Shown: piece after piece, positions 55,601 to 64,000 of the stretch
How the letters are laid out: each line of letters opens with the position of its first letter
Numbering within the stretch: position 1 is the first letter of the stretch
Assembly: GCA_038380795.1 (NCBI GenBank)
Contig: CM076267.1
Span: 12,631,501 to 12,695,500, forward strand
Origin: Pyrocephalus nanus
Lineage: Eukaryota; Chordata; Aves; Passeriformes; Tyrannidae
Length of the DNA stretch: 64,000 bases
Direction of reading: 5' to 3'
Translations under genes and position numbers: made by a program
The notes under the pieces: model-generated
The model's input: only the letters and a program-made list of their open reading frames with translations
The model's database searches: none
Told to the model about the DNA's origin: nothing

Positions 55601-58600
55601 CAATTCACAAGTGTGACAGAAATAGCCTAGTTATTGTGTTTTCTGCTTTTCATCATCTCCCTTTGTACGTCACAGACACTGCTGCCATTCTAGATGCATG
55701 ATTAGTAGTAGCTCTGTTATTCTCTATTTCAGGCCCAATTTAAACCATTGGCATCCTGCATTACTTGCAAAGACAGTTAACTCAGTCACTGAACTGAGAT
55801 AAATTCCTTAAATAAAAAGCATAAAATGGCAAAACCTAACACCACCCACTTCAGCATTACTCCAGCATTTTGGGGATTATAGTTATTCCAGAGTCATTCT
55901 GTGCACTTCCAAGCTGTTTGCCTATACTATTACGTTCATCCTTAAAACTTATGGAATTAATTTCATGCTTATTTTCCAAAGTTCTGGTTTTGATGTATGT
56001 CTTTTGTCTTTACCTAATTCCTATTAGTACACACCGAGTTTAAGTGGTCTTTACTTATACAAGCTTCTTTTCAGTGCTTTCTATCTGATCTTTATTTAGG
56101 TCTGTTCTGTTGCTGTTGCTGCAAACAGTATCCTAGACTCAACAGTTTTCATCAAAAACATCAGGTCAAAGACTTTGAGGTTTTGAGACAACATTTTTAA
56201 GATAAACATAACCCAGCACGTAAGCAGGCCAAGAAATGCAGCCTGAGAGACAATATCAGAATACTAGTGCAATAACAACCACTAATAACACAATAATCAT
56301 ATTTTCAAGCTATCTTAGAAAATTACTGACATTTGAAGCTTAGGTCAACAGGGATGGGGAAACAGTTGCTGGATTCAAAAGCTACTTGAATTACGGCCCC
56401 TTTTAATACAGATTCTAAATAATTCCTTATGGTTATTTCCCATATATTTCAAATCAGCACTTACCAGTACCGGAACTTGGAACCCAAAGTGAAATAATGT
56501 GCAAAAAAGTTCTTCTGAGGAGGGAGTGGTCTGTCCAAACGGAAGAACGTGTGATGTTCAACACAAGCTTTCCACAAATTCTTACATGCTCGGTAATTCA
56601 CCATATTGAATCCCAGTAATGTTTCTCTAGATTCATGCTAAAAAATGAGAAAAATATAGTTCAGATAAACGTTATTCCAAGTTACTTTTGAAACTAAGGT
56701 AAATATTTTTGGCTTGGGGATATTTTTTTAAAGTCATGCTTTTTGAAGTGGTTCTCTAATTTTACATTAAATTCATGTACAACAAACCCTTTGAAAATAC
56801 CTTTACATTTTCTTTAAAGGACTTTTTTGTTCCCTTGGGGTTTTTTTTAAAAGACTCTGCTTAAAGGTTAACAATCTGTTCTGTGATATTGAAACTAGTC
56901 TAGATAGGAAGAAATGGTCCCAAAAGGTAGGACTCAAACTACATTAAAAAAATCCTGTGATTTGAGAGTTCAAAGACAACATGCCTCTCTGTTTCAAAAT
57001 TACTATAGTTAGGATGAGCAATTGTCATGCACATGTGGCACTCAGAGACTGGGAACAGGCATGGATCTCAAGAGCAAGGGATGGGCCTACTTACAGATGA
57101 TTAATTAGGTTCCTGGTAAATTCAAGAAGCAAAATGGCAAAGCAACCTAAGCTATTCTGCCTGTTGAGCTTGATTACAGCCTTTGTAAGTCAGGAAACAT
57201 CTGATTATGTTTGATCTTCTTTCTCTTTACCGTACACCTTAACTGATTTCACTAAGCAGTACACTCCTTTTCCAAGTTAAGCTTTTGTTGGCCTGCTCAT
57301 CTTTAAATCTGCTGAGATATCAAGGCACAGATCTGCCACTCTTCCCCCAGTGTTGTATTTGGAAACTCATCATGACCAATGGCTAAGAATGACACTGTAT
57401 TTTCAGCCACATGATGAATTTAAGGTAAAATAAAATGCTTTTAAAAAGTAAACAACAAAATCTTTACTGATGAAATTTAAGAAATTATATCCAAGAAACT
57501 AAAAACTGGTATTTTAATTCAATTTAGAAAAATTACTTGTATCTGTTCTTGATTTCCATGTATTGCCAACTGTTCCCTGTATTTTCTGGACATGTTAACA
57601 CAGGTATTTAAAAATTGCAAGTCAATAATAAGGTAACAGAAATTAAGTCCATTACTTATGCACTTATAAAAAAGCTTTATCAACAGTGCAAAAGTACAAA
57701 ATAAACAAGGTAAATTACTACTCTGCAAGAGAGCAACCATGCAAAATTAAGGACTGCTGTCATCTGGATCCAGTAAAGGACAAACCAGCTTAGATTTTAG
57801 ATTCCAACAATAAGTTCTTATGATATAGCAAATTTTCATGTTCTGTCAGCCTTTTAAACAGCTGGAAAAGAGAATTTGACAAGTTATATGAGCTGATGAT
57901 AATGCATTCTAATGTCATTCAAAGCATTATAATTACAGGTTGTAGAAAAAAAAATATCCTGCTGTTTCCCCTAGTTTGTATTCCAGAAATCAAGCTGATC
58001 TGAATCTCAAGCCACCATCTGATCGCTAGATTAGACATGAAGCATGAAGGAGGAGCTGGTATGGCAGGATGAGAAGGAGCTGCAGCTACATCAACTTAAT
58101 TGTAATGCAAAACAGCACTTTCACAGGAACTTGGTGTGCTAGAGCTTTAAAGGTACCTTAACAATAGTTCTATTCATAGCTTTTAAGGCTTTCATTGCAG
58201 TGCAGAGAGAACTGATTCTCAAACCCTATTCCTTCATCTCAATTACTGCTAGAAAACATTGTTTAAGGTAAAGAATAATATAGGATAATGGCTCCCTAAA
58301 TGCACCCATCCTTTCCCTATTCACCCCTGCAGGTTCTGTAATAGCCAAATGTAACTTCGGGACTTGAAATTCATCTTTGCTGATGATTCTGGGGTGCAAG
58401 ATCTGGTTCTACTGCTGGATTTAGAAAAAGATTGCCTCTGCATTGCCTGAAAATGCTAGGCTTGAATCTATGTGGGCTCAGCACAAGGCCCCAAGGCAAC
58501 ACTTCCAATGTCCACGGTACTTCAGCCAAAAGCACACAGAGTAACAGGACAGTCAGACTGCAGCCTATGGAATGTTTTTACAGCACCAGGCTCCAGGAAG

Positions 58601-61600
58601 ATGCAGAATGCTCTATGGTATGACAGTGTCATACAGGCATTTCAGGGGTTTTCAGGCACCTCAGGTCTGCTGAGGGCAGTGTTAGAAGACTACCTCAGGG
58701 AGTCACAGTTGGATTGTGCTCCAAAATTATTATCTTACTAATTCTGCCCATGGGTCCAGTTAGAGGGAGGAAAACAGGCTGCTTGCTATGGAGGGGAAGA
58801 ATGAAGCAGCTGGGATTCAATACTTGGAGCTCAAGCACAAAACTACAGGTTAAGACAAACAGGGATAAAGTCAAGTCCAAGTTATCTTTGTGGTTTCTTT
58901 TATTAAAAGGACAAACCAAAAAAAGGCAGGCTGGAAATTGGTGCCCCCTCTCACACAGAACAGCTCAGTGCTTGAACACACATATCTTGGGTGGGGCCAT
59001 TCATTCAGTCCCACCTTTGCCCAACTTGAAACAGTGAGCTCACAGCAGATCTGGCTGCTCAGCAGAGAAACTGGGTTGAAAAACTTATTCTCTAGTGAGT
59101 CTTTTTCTCTTTGGCTAAACAATTCCAGAAGAATTCCCTACCCCATCTCAGAAAAACAAAAAGATGAGTTTTTTAAATGGCACATGCTGCACAGACTCAA
59201 TATATTCCACAAATAGCGGGCAAAAGCCCTGTGAAAGCTTAAATGCAACACAGATTCTGACAGCAGTAGTTGCTCTTCACAAAAAAATGCAACAGCAGAA
59301 ACTTTGATAGGATTAAGCAGCGATCAATTAGGCATCTAATGAACATCAGTGTTACTTAAGATCACCGTGTGTACTTGGGCAGATAAGCCCGTGTATACCT
59401 TGTGATTTTAGAACAAGTTCTTTCTGAAAGTCAGTCAAAAGAAAGTCAGAAAAAATTCAAAGCACAAACTTCAGATACATAACCTATCATTAAAAAAGAT
59501 AAAATCAATTATTTTGGCCACTCAGTGAAACCAGGTCTTGGTCACGGACCAAACCTATAATATGTTTTGTTCTAGTCTCCAGTAATTTCTCAGTGGACAT
59601 CTGGTCTCTAAAAGAACATGCTGAACAGCTTATTTGGCTGTCAAAGAATCAAGACCACTAAAACATGCTAGATGGCATTAAGAGCTTAATGCTGACTATT
59701 GATTTTACAACAGCCAAGGATGCAACTAACTAAAACCAGAGAAGCTCAGGGAAACATCTAGAAAAATCAAACTACTGAATTATTCGCAAAGAGCTGCAAA
59801 GCATGTGAGGGAATCAGCATGGAACAAAGAAAGAGATGGTGGAAAAACCTGCCACTGAAGTTATGGCTCAGGGGGCTTCTAATGTTGGGTGAAGAAGTCC
59901 TGCATGTGACATTCTTTTCCCCCACAAGCTCATAAAGAAACAATAGAAAGAAAATCTACTCCACTGGATGCTCGCTCCAGCTACGTGATTGTCAGAACCA
60001 GCTTCCATTCAAGATTATATTATACTGCCAGTAGAAAATGATTTTGACATTAAACTGCTTCATCTCACTTCCTTTAAGTGATTTATTTAAACATAGATAT
60101 AATCTAATAAAAGTAGGCAAATAATTCTTTACTTATGTTGATGCCTTTAAGCAATGCCAAGGCAGGGAATAAATTTAATACGCGATTAGAAGATAAGGCA
60201 CTTGCACTTTTGAGGACAGTTGCAATTAAAAGCTCTCAACACTCATTAGTAGTATTTGAAATATATCTATTTAGAACTACTTTAAAGTATATGTAGCCCA
60301 GTTGGGAAAAAATAAAAACAGTGGAAAATTCCTTTCCCAAGTCAGCTAACTTAATATTCTATAGCATGTCAGCTTTGCATCCAAATAAATACAGTTACTC
60401 AGATGTACAATTTGTTATATATTTACACACAACTTTGAAACACATCATCAGCATACCATGAATGTACTTCCACTGCCATATCGTAAATCGGTGATTTAAA
60501 ATATGCACTCAAAGCACTAGGCAAGAGATATTTTACATACCAAATGTGCAATCACAGAGTCACTTCACCTAGTTTCTGCTGCCTAAAGAGAGTCATTTAG
60601 GCTCCCTTTATTGTTAATGGGAGTGAAAGCAAAAGCAAGCATGTACCACCAGAGAGCAACTTAATCCATCCTTAAATGTACTTCCAATTCATGCAAGATG
60701 TTCCGGCCTTTGCACCTTTGTGTCTGATTACTACAGAGGAAGTCTCATGATTTTCTTTGGTGAGCTAATTATCATGAAACAGAAAATATGTTCTTTTAAT
60801 CTAACTGATGCTGAATATAGTTGAGATGAGTCTTTAATCCTACCAGTCCTACTCAGGGAAGGTAATTCTGGAAATAACAGTTTTAATATTAGATGTCATT
60901 AAAAAATTAGTTTAAATATGCCTTCTTTGGAAGCCAAATTTGAGCTTTGATCTTAAGATATTCAAGACTTCAAATGAATGAAAATCAACTTCTTGCCATC
61001 ACTTTTCATCTGACACACAGAGTTTAAAGAAAAACAGTACAAGACTTTTTAATTTGTTGGCTTGGGTAAGATGCCACAGAAGAGAAATTATATTAATTAT
61101 ATATACTACATTCTGGTGCAAGTAACAATATGCAGAGTATTAAAAAACAACACAAAAAACACAAGATGACAAAGCTATCTTTGTATTACCTTCTATTATA
61201 AGCAAGGGTTTTTTCTGCAGAAAATAGAGGAAACACTTGAGTACAGTACCCAACCCAATTTTATACTTAGGCATCTCAGTCTTCAAGGTCCTGAACTCTG
61301 CTACCACAGCCTTTTCCTCAAGTTCTGATTTAGCAAACATAATTTCTGAGTTCCAAATAAACCCTCAAATTCTCATTTCAGGTCCAAATACAACATTCCT
61401 GCAATTGTAATTGAAGTCACACACACTGCTATCAAGACAAAAAAACTGACCTCTGGGCTGTCAAAGATCAGCTTTTTTTTCAGAACTGTAGCTCCTGTAG
61501 GCTACTAAAAAAAAATTCTGTGTCAACATAATGCCACATTTCCCCACCACCTTTTTTGTATCATTACCATTTTTCTACTTGTGTTGCACGATGTCTGTTT

Positions 61601-63048
61601 ACATTGATAGATACACCTGTTTATTTCATGTAATAGCCAAAGTTTATTATTTTCTACACACAATTATTCCAAAATCTTTTAACTCCTGTTATGCTGCTTC
61701 TGAACTGATAGTTACAGTGCTCCAAGTGCATGAGGTAAACTAATGCACAACAAAGTGTCTGCACATGGTCAGGTAGTTCCATCTGTGAGAACTGCAAACT
61801 CCTGGGCCTCATTTTAAAGGATCTACTTTAAAGACACACAGTTTGACTCCTGTTTTCAGCACTAGCATTTGTCATCAGACATTAGCCTGATCTGACACAA
61901 CAGGTGTTTCCTCCTTGTATTTTTCTTGTTTAACCATATTGTCTCTCAAACTGGAACAGTCCTATAGTACTCCAGATGCATTTCTGCCTACAATCATCTT
62001 TTATCTAGGTCTTCAAATCAGTGAATGTTAAGGGTTGGAAAGGACCTTAAAGATCATGTAGTCCCAACCACCTGCCACAGGCAGGGACATCTCTCACTAG
62101 ACCAGGTTGCTCAAGGCTTTATCCAACCTGGCCTTGAACACTGCCAGGGTTGGGGCATCCACAACCTCCCTGGGCAACCCGCTCCAGTGCGTCACCATCC
62201 TCACAGGAAATCCTTTCAGCTGCAAGAAATGCACAAAACCTCTTAACTAATCTGATGAGTTAATCACACAGTCATATTTCTAATTAATTCCTCCTTCTTT
62301 CCCCAGTGATATGTCTGTGATGGAAGCTAATCTCTTGGAGGCACGGAACAACCCATTTCTCGCTGAATTAAAGGCACAGTGGTCCTGTGGTGTCCTTCTT
62401 GTGCAGCAAACACCCACCACAAGCACAGAAGCAACATCCACATTCAGCTTTTGCCCCAGGAAATTTAGAAGTAGGCATAAAAAATTACCATATACAATTT
62501 AAAACCGCAAAGAAATTGTTACCTCTTCTGTTCAAGTAATAAAGGCAACTTGTATTACTAAATCTGAATAATAAAAATCAGCGTGTTTATCAAACTTTAA
62601 CTTAAAAGTATATATACAACTGAAGCAGCATTAGGCATTACCTTGAGTTTTAATTTGGTTTCTTATGAAATTTAAATTTAATATTGATTTACCTTCAACC
62701 TTTTCCACATTTATCTTGCATAAGCAAGTTACATTTCCTGCATATGAACGTAAAACTAAACATATCTAAAATATAAAGCAAAGCAAATGACAAAAAAAAA
62801 TCTTATTTAAAGCATTGTAATGGTCTATTTAAGACTCGAAACAACAAGAATGTTGGTCAAACTGGACTTTTAATTGCAGACAAAGGCAAGATTCAACACA
62901 GCTTCAGGGAGTATAATGCAGATGTGGAGTGGGAGATATTTAATTACTTTCATTTTTTGAGATGAAACTTAAGAGAGTACTCACCAATTCTTTCCTAAGT
63001 TGGATAAAAAACTGTTTGCACTTAAAAGAAATTTTTACAATCTTCAAC
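22541..63048 (-). CDS. PTPN4: PTPN4, FERM-PDZ tyrosine-protein phosphatase, C-terminal 674 codons in 17 exons
   Basis: The gene encodes a cytosolic, membrane-associated phosphotyrosine phosphatase. From established knowledge of the family, PTPN4 acts on TCR-zeta and TRAM, and its PDZ domain binds partners such as p38-gamma and glutamate receptor subunits. Joined exons: 63048-62985, 56637-56465, 54119-54051, 47364-47230, 45975-45817, 40777-40618, 37748-37665, 37581-37525, 36179-36023, 34711-34545, 33091-33001, 32915-32854, 32085-31939, 29782-29654, 28183-28035, 25262-25127, 22627-22541. All junctions are GT-AG and phases agree, giving 2,026 bp with no stop before the terminal TAA. Domain order is FERM F3 lobe, Ser/Pro-rich linker, PDZ (RFGFNV loop), then phosphatase with [22 protein letters not shown] and SQYRF. 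All catalytic residues are intact. Linker and C-terminal sequence separate it from its paralogue PTPN3, and EPB41L5 next door agrees. The first roughly 255 residues lie off the right edge. Confidence 0.98.
23486..23626 (+). other. GC-rich, CpG-containing block with A15 tail
   Basis: About 125 bp of GC-rich sequence with many CpGs begins after a ttcccgcag tract and ends in A15, like a retroposed transcript end. Its plus-strand frames are short and not recognised. No clear target-site duplication was found by eye. It may be a small retrocopy or an unfamiliar SINE-like unit. Confidence 0.4.
24219..24262 (+). repeat. A-rich simple repeat
   Basis: An A15 run followed by AACCAAC and further A8-A9 runs. 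It could be a degraded poly(A) tail; no body sequence was recognised upstream. Confidence 0.6.
25127..25262 (-). CDS. PTPN4: PTPN4 exon 16 of 17: signature P-loop
   Basis: The exon completes the catalytic signature [10 protein letters not shown], whose Ser codon is split from the previous exon. It continues with [20 protein letters not shown] and the helix [17 protein letters not shown]. The P-loop arginine that binds phosphate is here. The acceptor is gtttccag and the donor gtgagtatc. Confidence 0.98.
25263..28034 (-). other. PTPN4: PTPN4 intron 15-16
   Basis: The 2,772-bp intron between the WPD-loop exon and the P-loop exon. It contains an old antisense CR1 fragment at about 26196-26395; the rest is AT-rich with nothing else recognised. 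Confidence 0.9.
26196..26395 (+). mobile_element. Degraded ancient CR1 LINE fragment
   Basis: The stretch reads gagaagggcagcaacaatga, later cttcagcttggaaaa, then a region resembling aaaatcatgaagggcac. This is the order of the 3' part of CR1 elements known from reptiles and birds (as I recall them), with many substitutions. Sense is plus, opposite to PTPN4. The limits are approximate. Confidence 0.6.
28035..28183 (-). CDS. PTPN4: PTPN4 exon 15 of 17: WPD loop and catalytic Cys
   Basis: The exon encodes [19 protein letters not shown], with the general-acid Asp in WPD, and ends EEPVVVHC plus two bases of the next Ser. The catalytic Cys is therefore its last complete codon. The acceptor is ctgcttag and the donor gtatcg, which is weaker than the other donors of this gene. 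Confidence 0.98.
28184..29653 (-). other. PTPN4: PTPN4 intron 14-15
   Basis: The 1,470-bp AT-rich intron. The open frames at 28894-29308 on the plus strand have no splice context or recognisable product. No repeat was recognised. Confidence 0.9.
29654..29782 (-). CDS. PTPN4: PTPN4 exon 14 of 17: phosphatase domain, E-loop region
   Basis: The exon encodes 43 codons in phase 0, from [17 protein letters not shown] to REMTLTNLE. The KCHQYWP motif is conserved in classical tyrosine phosphatases. Several surface residues, such as the NFQIT segment, differ from the human protein as I recall it. Confidence 0.97.
29783..31938 (-). other. PTPN4: PTPN4 intron 13-14
   Basis: The 2,156-bp intron, with a CR1 fragment at about 31570-31880 starting some 60 bp after the exon 13 donor. 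The rest is AT-rich with nothing recognised. Confidence 0.9.
31570..31880 (-). mobile_element. CR1 LINE 3' fragment
   Basis: The plus strand reads agaacagtttaggtaggatg, then gggacctttagaggccatc, and later ccagggatggggcatccacc and gggcaacctgtgcca. This is the reverse complement of the avian CR1 3' end, so the element's sense is minus, the same as PTPN4. It is 5' truncated, as CR1 copies usually are. Divergence is moderate. The end near 31880 is approximate. Confidence 0.88.
31939..32085 (-). CDS. PTPN4: PTPN4 exon 13 of 17: phosphatase domain core
   Basis: The 49 codons in phase 0 run from [20 protein letters not shown] through [20 protein letters not shown] to ERGR. YIACQGP, DFWQM and [12 protein letters not shown] are standard conserved motifs of the classical PTP fold. 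Confidence 0.98.
32086..32853 (-). other. PTPN4: PTPN4 intron 12-13
   Basis: The 768-bp AT-rich intron. No element was recognised. Confidence 0.92.
32854..32915 (-). CDS. PTPN4: PTPN4 exon 12 of 17
   Basis: The 62-bp exon completes a Tyr codon and encodes [27 protein letters not shown] is a core PTP motif. It is separated from exon 11 by only 85 bp. Confidence 0.97.
32916..33000 (-). other. PTPN4: PTPN4 mini-intron 11-12 (85 bp)
   Basis: A very short intron running from gtaagtatg to a ttttttcag acceptor. It is near the lower size limit for vertebrate splicing. Removing it keeps frame (T joined to AT gives Tyr). Confidence 0.95.
33001..33091 (-). CDS. PTPN4: PTPN4 exon 11 of 17: pTyr loop
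   Basis: The exon encodes [20 protein letters not shown] and then [10 protein letters not shown] plus one base. NRYRDI is the phosphotyrosine-recognition loop. The acceptor is gtcttttag and the donor gtaagtatg. Confidence 0.97.
33092..34544 (-). other. PTPN4: PTPN4 intron 10-11
   Basis: The 1,453-bp intron, AT-rich, with a TA-rich patch near 33775-33832. No repeat family was recognised. Confidence 0.92.
34545..34711 (-). CDS. PTPN4: PTPN4 exon 10 of 17: PDZ-phosphatase junction
   Basis: The exon encodes [40 protein letters not shown] and [16 protein letters not shown]. It covers the linker after PDZ and the N-terminal helices of the phosphatase domain. The first Ala codon is split with exon 9. 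Confidence 0.97.
34712..36022 (-). other. PTPN4: PTPN4 intron 9-10
   Basis: The 1,311-bp AT-rich intron. No element was recognised. Confidence 0.92.
36023..36179 (-). CDS. PTPN4: PTPN4 exon 9 of 17: second half of PDZ
   Basis: The exon encodes [40 protein letters not shown] and [12 protein letters not shown] plus one base. [10 protein letters not shown] is the typical PDZ strand and turn, and the HTHDQVV helix carries the His that contacts the peptide ligand in class I PDZ domains. Confidence 0.97.
36180..37524 (-). other. PTPN4: PTPN4 intron 8-9
   Basis: The 1,345-bp AT-rich intron. No element was recognised. Confidence 0.92.
37525..37581 (-). CDS. PTPN4: PTPN4 exon 8 of 17: PDZ middle
   Basis: The 57-bp exon in phase 0 encodes [19 protein letters not shown], the PDZ strand with the following turn. 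The donor is gtaagttta. Confidence 0.97.
37582..37664 (-). other. PTPN4: PTPN4 mini-intron 7-8 (83 bp)
   Basis: A very short intron from gtaacagc to ttttaaag. It contains a strong branch-point-like ttactaat about 25 nt before the acceptor. The short polypyrimidine tract is partly A-interrupted. Confidence 0.95.
37665..37748 (-). CDS. PTPN4: PTPN4 exon 7 of 17: start of PDZ
   Basis: The 28 codons in phase 0 run [20 protein letters not shown] then [15 protein letters not shown] is the carboxylate-binding loop of the PDZ domain. Confidence 0.97.
37749..40617 (-). other. PTPN4: PTPN4 intron 6-7
   Basis: The 2,869-bp AT-rich intron. Open frames at 38456-38797 and 39202-39447 have no splice context. 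A donor-like CTGCAG then gtgagc occurs on the minus strand near 38903, without convincing exon sequence before it. No repeat was recognised. Confidence 0.9.
40618..40777 (-). CDS. PTPN4: PTPN4 exon 6 of 17: proline-rich linker
   Basis: The exon completes a Pro codon and encodes [40 protein letters not shown] and [13 protein letters not shown]. The PPALPPKQ stretch is proline-rich and could serve an SH3-type partner. The region links FERM and PDZ and is expected to be disordered. Confidence 0.97.
41053..41095. repeat. 16-bp tandem repeat, about 2.7 copies
   Basis: The unit TTAACCCACTTAATGG occurs twice perfectly and is followed by a partial third copy (TTAACCCACTT). Confidence 0.9.
44987..45008. 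repeat. Inverted repeat with 2-nt centre
   Basis: CAAATGGTTT, then TG, then AAACCATTTG: two perfect 10-bp arms. The two-base spacing favours a palindromic site or cruciform over a stable RNA hairpin. Confidence 0.85.
45817..45975 (-). CDS. PTPN4: PTPN4 exon 5 of 17: Ser/Thr-rich linker
   Basis: The exon completes a His codon and encodes [40 protein letters not shown] and [12 protein letters not shown] plus two bases. Several Ser/Thr-Pro sites could be phosphorylated. The linker is diagnostic for PTPN4 as opposed to PTPN3. Confidence 0.97.
45976..47229 (-). other. PTPN4: PTPN4 intron 4-5
   Basis: The 1,254-bp intron, very AT-rich, with a TTTA run at 46251-46268. No element was recognised. 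Confidence 0.92.
47230..47364 (-). CDS. PTPN4: PTPN4 exon 4 of 17: linker with SGM insertion
   Basis: The exon completes an Arg codon, then encodes [40 protein letters not shown] and GTPN plus two bases. From memory the human protein reads KLMDWE, so the three residues SGM (9 bp, inside atgagtgggatg) look extra here. Frame is kept. Confidence 0.97.
47365..54050 (-). other. PTPN4: PTPN4 intron 3-4
   Basis: The 6,686-bp intron, AT-rich throughout. Several open frames of 60-90 codons (for example 48033-48308, 50568-50825 and 53391-53657) lack splice context and resemble no known family. No interspersed repeat was recognised by eye. Confidence 0.88.
54051..54119 (-). CDS. PTPN4: PTPN4 exon 3 of 17: FERM-adjacent region
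   Basis: The 69-bp exon completes a Cys codon and encodes [20 protein letters not shown] then FA plus two bases. It is the segment right after the F3 lobe. Confidence 0.97.
54428..54463. repeat. 18-bp perfect tandem duplication
   Basis: TTAAAGCATCTCCTCCAT occurs twice in direct succession, without mismatch. Confidence 0.9.
54945..55425 (+). mobile_element. CR1 LINE fragment, rearranged
   Basis: The plus strand shows gaacgagtggctggaaagca, then after apparent losses gagagctgggactgttcagc, gaccagaggcaacaggcaca and, further on, ccaggttgctcagag. These occur in the order expected of avian CR1 3' sequence (reverse transcriptase tail and start of the 3' UTR). Internal deletions and an unmatched stretch at about 55258-55335 interrupt it. 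It is antisense to PTPN4. It cannot encode protein. Confidence 0.85.
56465..56637 (-). CDS. PTPN4: PTPN4 exon 2 of 17: end of FERM F3 lobe
   Basis: The exon encodes [40 protein letters not shown] and [17 protein letters not shown] plus two bases. [16 protein letters not shown] is the conserved F3 alpha helix of 4.1-type FERM domains, and [14 protein letters not shown] begins the FERM-adjacent motif. Confidence 0.98.
56638..62984 (-). other. PTPN4: PTPN4 intron 1-2
   Basis: The 6,347-bp intron, AT-rich. A CR1 fragment is at about 62016-62235. Overlapping open frames on both strands at 58432-59216 have no splice context or recognisable product. Confidence 0.9.
62016..62235 (-). mobile_element. 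CR1 LINE 3' fragment
   Basis: The plus strand reads gggttggaaaggacctta, then agatcatgtagtccc, gaccaggttgctcaaggc, ggggcatccacaacctccct and gggcaacccgctccag. This is the reverse complement of the avian CR1 3' end, and it is closer to the consensus I recall than the other copies here. Sense is minus, the same as PTPN4. It is strongly 5' truncated (about 220 bp). Confidence 0.92.
62985..63048 (-). CDS. PTPN4: PTPN4 exon 1 of 17 in window: FERM F3 lobe
   Basis: The 64-bp exon contributes the last base of a Trp codon and then [20 protein letters not shown] followed by Leu. This is the beta-strand region of the FERM F3 (PH/PTB-like) lobe. The acceptor is ttttcatttag and the donor gtgagtact. It is the most upstream PTPN4 exon in the window. 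Confidence 0.97.
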
Positions 63049-64000
63049 CTAAATGAAAAATAAAATCACAATATTTAAACACTTAGTATACTCAATCATG
63101 GTTAAAGGCTCAAATACACCTACTGAAAATATACTGAAAATATTAATTTTCATATACAAAAAAATTAAATAGCAAAGACTATAGCTTGTATAATTTGAAA
63201 TTTATGAGCTGTATATTGAAGTTATCTATCAAATTCACTTGTTTTCATCCTAAACCCTAGGCAGTTGCTAATTTAAGTCTCTTTTCCCCATTACAAATCC
63301 CAAAGAGCTCTTCTATCCCCAGGTCATTCCAGACAGATGTTCTCTTTTCTGAGGCTGCTTTCATTATCCCCTGAATATGAAAAAATACTTTGAACTTCAC
63401 CTGATCTCCTAGAGACATTCCTTCTCTATGTTCTTACACCTCTTTAAATACAACTAGAACTTGTTTTAGTAAAATAGCAAAGACGAGATACAAGCATGGA
63501 GATAAGGACTCGCAATCTTGATTTTTTATCAAGTTAAAACAATCACACTACGAAGAGGAAAAAGCATTTGCAATATCAGTGATAGGGAAATAGCAGCCTA
63601 GAGATCTTTTCACCTTGCAAGTTATCTATAAAAAACCAAGATACTGACAGTAATTCCAGGCAATTTTGGATGGTCACTGTAATACCAGTTAGGCAAAATG
63701 GAAAAAGGCCATATTTCCATCACAATCTAATTATATACTTTTTCAAAGAAATGTTATATTAGGATAGTGCACATTCTTTATTAAATATACAAGAGTATCA
63801 TTTTGGTCAAGGAAAAAAGTGAGGTTCTAACTGTACAAAGAAAAACATAATAACATTTGTGCCTTTAAAAAGGAACAACTGATACAGCACTGCTAACTGA
63901 CTGGAATTACAGCTTGCATATTTATCACTTGTTGAATAAAAACCTCTATAGACTAGGAAAGATAAGAAGCAAACATCAACAGACACCTAAGTTGGGTATC
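63049..64000 (-). other. PTPN4: PTPN4 intron upstream of the first exon in window (partial)
   Basis: AT-rich intron running off the right edge. I searched for the preceding exon, which should end with Asn-Thr-Phe-Pro and the first two bases of Trp, and did not find it. No repeat was recognised. Confidence 0.85.

Larger units (their letters stand above)
54120..56464 (-). other. PTPN4: PTPN4 intron 2-3
   Basis: The 2,345-bp intron, containing an 18-bp tandem duplication (54428-54463) and a broken antisense CR1 (54945-55425). The remainder is AT-rich. Confidence 0.9.

Noticed and set aside
58432..59216. Cluster of overlapping open frames on both strands
   Set aside because: They lie in a PTPN4 intron, show no recognisable protein or exon boundaries, and overlap in opposite directions.
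1..64000. CRISPR arrays, tRNA or rRNA genes, endogenous retroviral LTRs or genes, prokaryotic operons
   Set aside because: Reading both strands by eye showed no regularly spaced repeats, cloverleaf genes, LTR pairs or viral protein motifs. Divergent or short cases could still escape an unaided reading.

Overview
This is an ordinary vertebrate nuclear window, most likely from a bird. It carries most of one gene and the 5' end of a second, both on the minus strand and head to tail. I assembled the genes by hand from the reverse complement, checking splice sites and reading phase at every junction. The order PTPN4 then EPB41L5 is the one known from other vertebrates. The case for a bird rests on scattered truncated CR1 LINE fragments, short introns (two of 83 and 85 bp) and a sharp GC-rich promoter island in AT-rich surroundings. 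A turtle or crocodilian cannot be fully excluded.

Layout, right to left (direction of transcription). 63049-64000 is intron belonging to PTPN4; its first exons lie beyond the right edge. From 63048 down to 22541 are the last 17 coding exons of PTPN4, a FERM-PDZ protein tyrosine phosphatase. They give 674 codons plus a stop with no frameshift or internal stop, covering the FERM F3 lobe, the linker, the PDZ domain and the whole phosphatase domain. Below the stop codon lies a probable long 3' UTR, about 6.5 kb, ending near 16015 at a good polyadenylation signal, with earlier candidate signals near 21860-21896. About 2 kb of intergenic DNA follows. A CpG island (about 12960-13930) is the EPB41L5 promoter. 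EPB41L5 coding exon 1 is at 12347-12526 and coding exon 2 at 2066-2170, separated by a 10.2 kb intron; the rest of EPB41L5 lies beyond the left edge.

The remaining sequence is intron with four recognisable CR1 fragments, small tandem repeats, homopolymer runs and a few GC-richer blocks of unknown role. The two proteins act separately, though both are FERM-domain proteins working under the plasma membrane. PTPN4 is a junctional, synaptic and immune-signalling phosphatase; EPB41L5 is a polarity and adhesion scaffold.

I found no undescribed system. The best leads are a GC-rich poly(A)-tailed block in the last PTPN4 intron, two competing splice donors for EPB41L5 exon 1, CpG-bearing blocks in the long EPB41L5 intron, and a three-residue difference in the PTPN4 linker.
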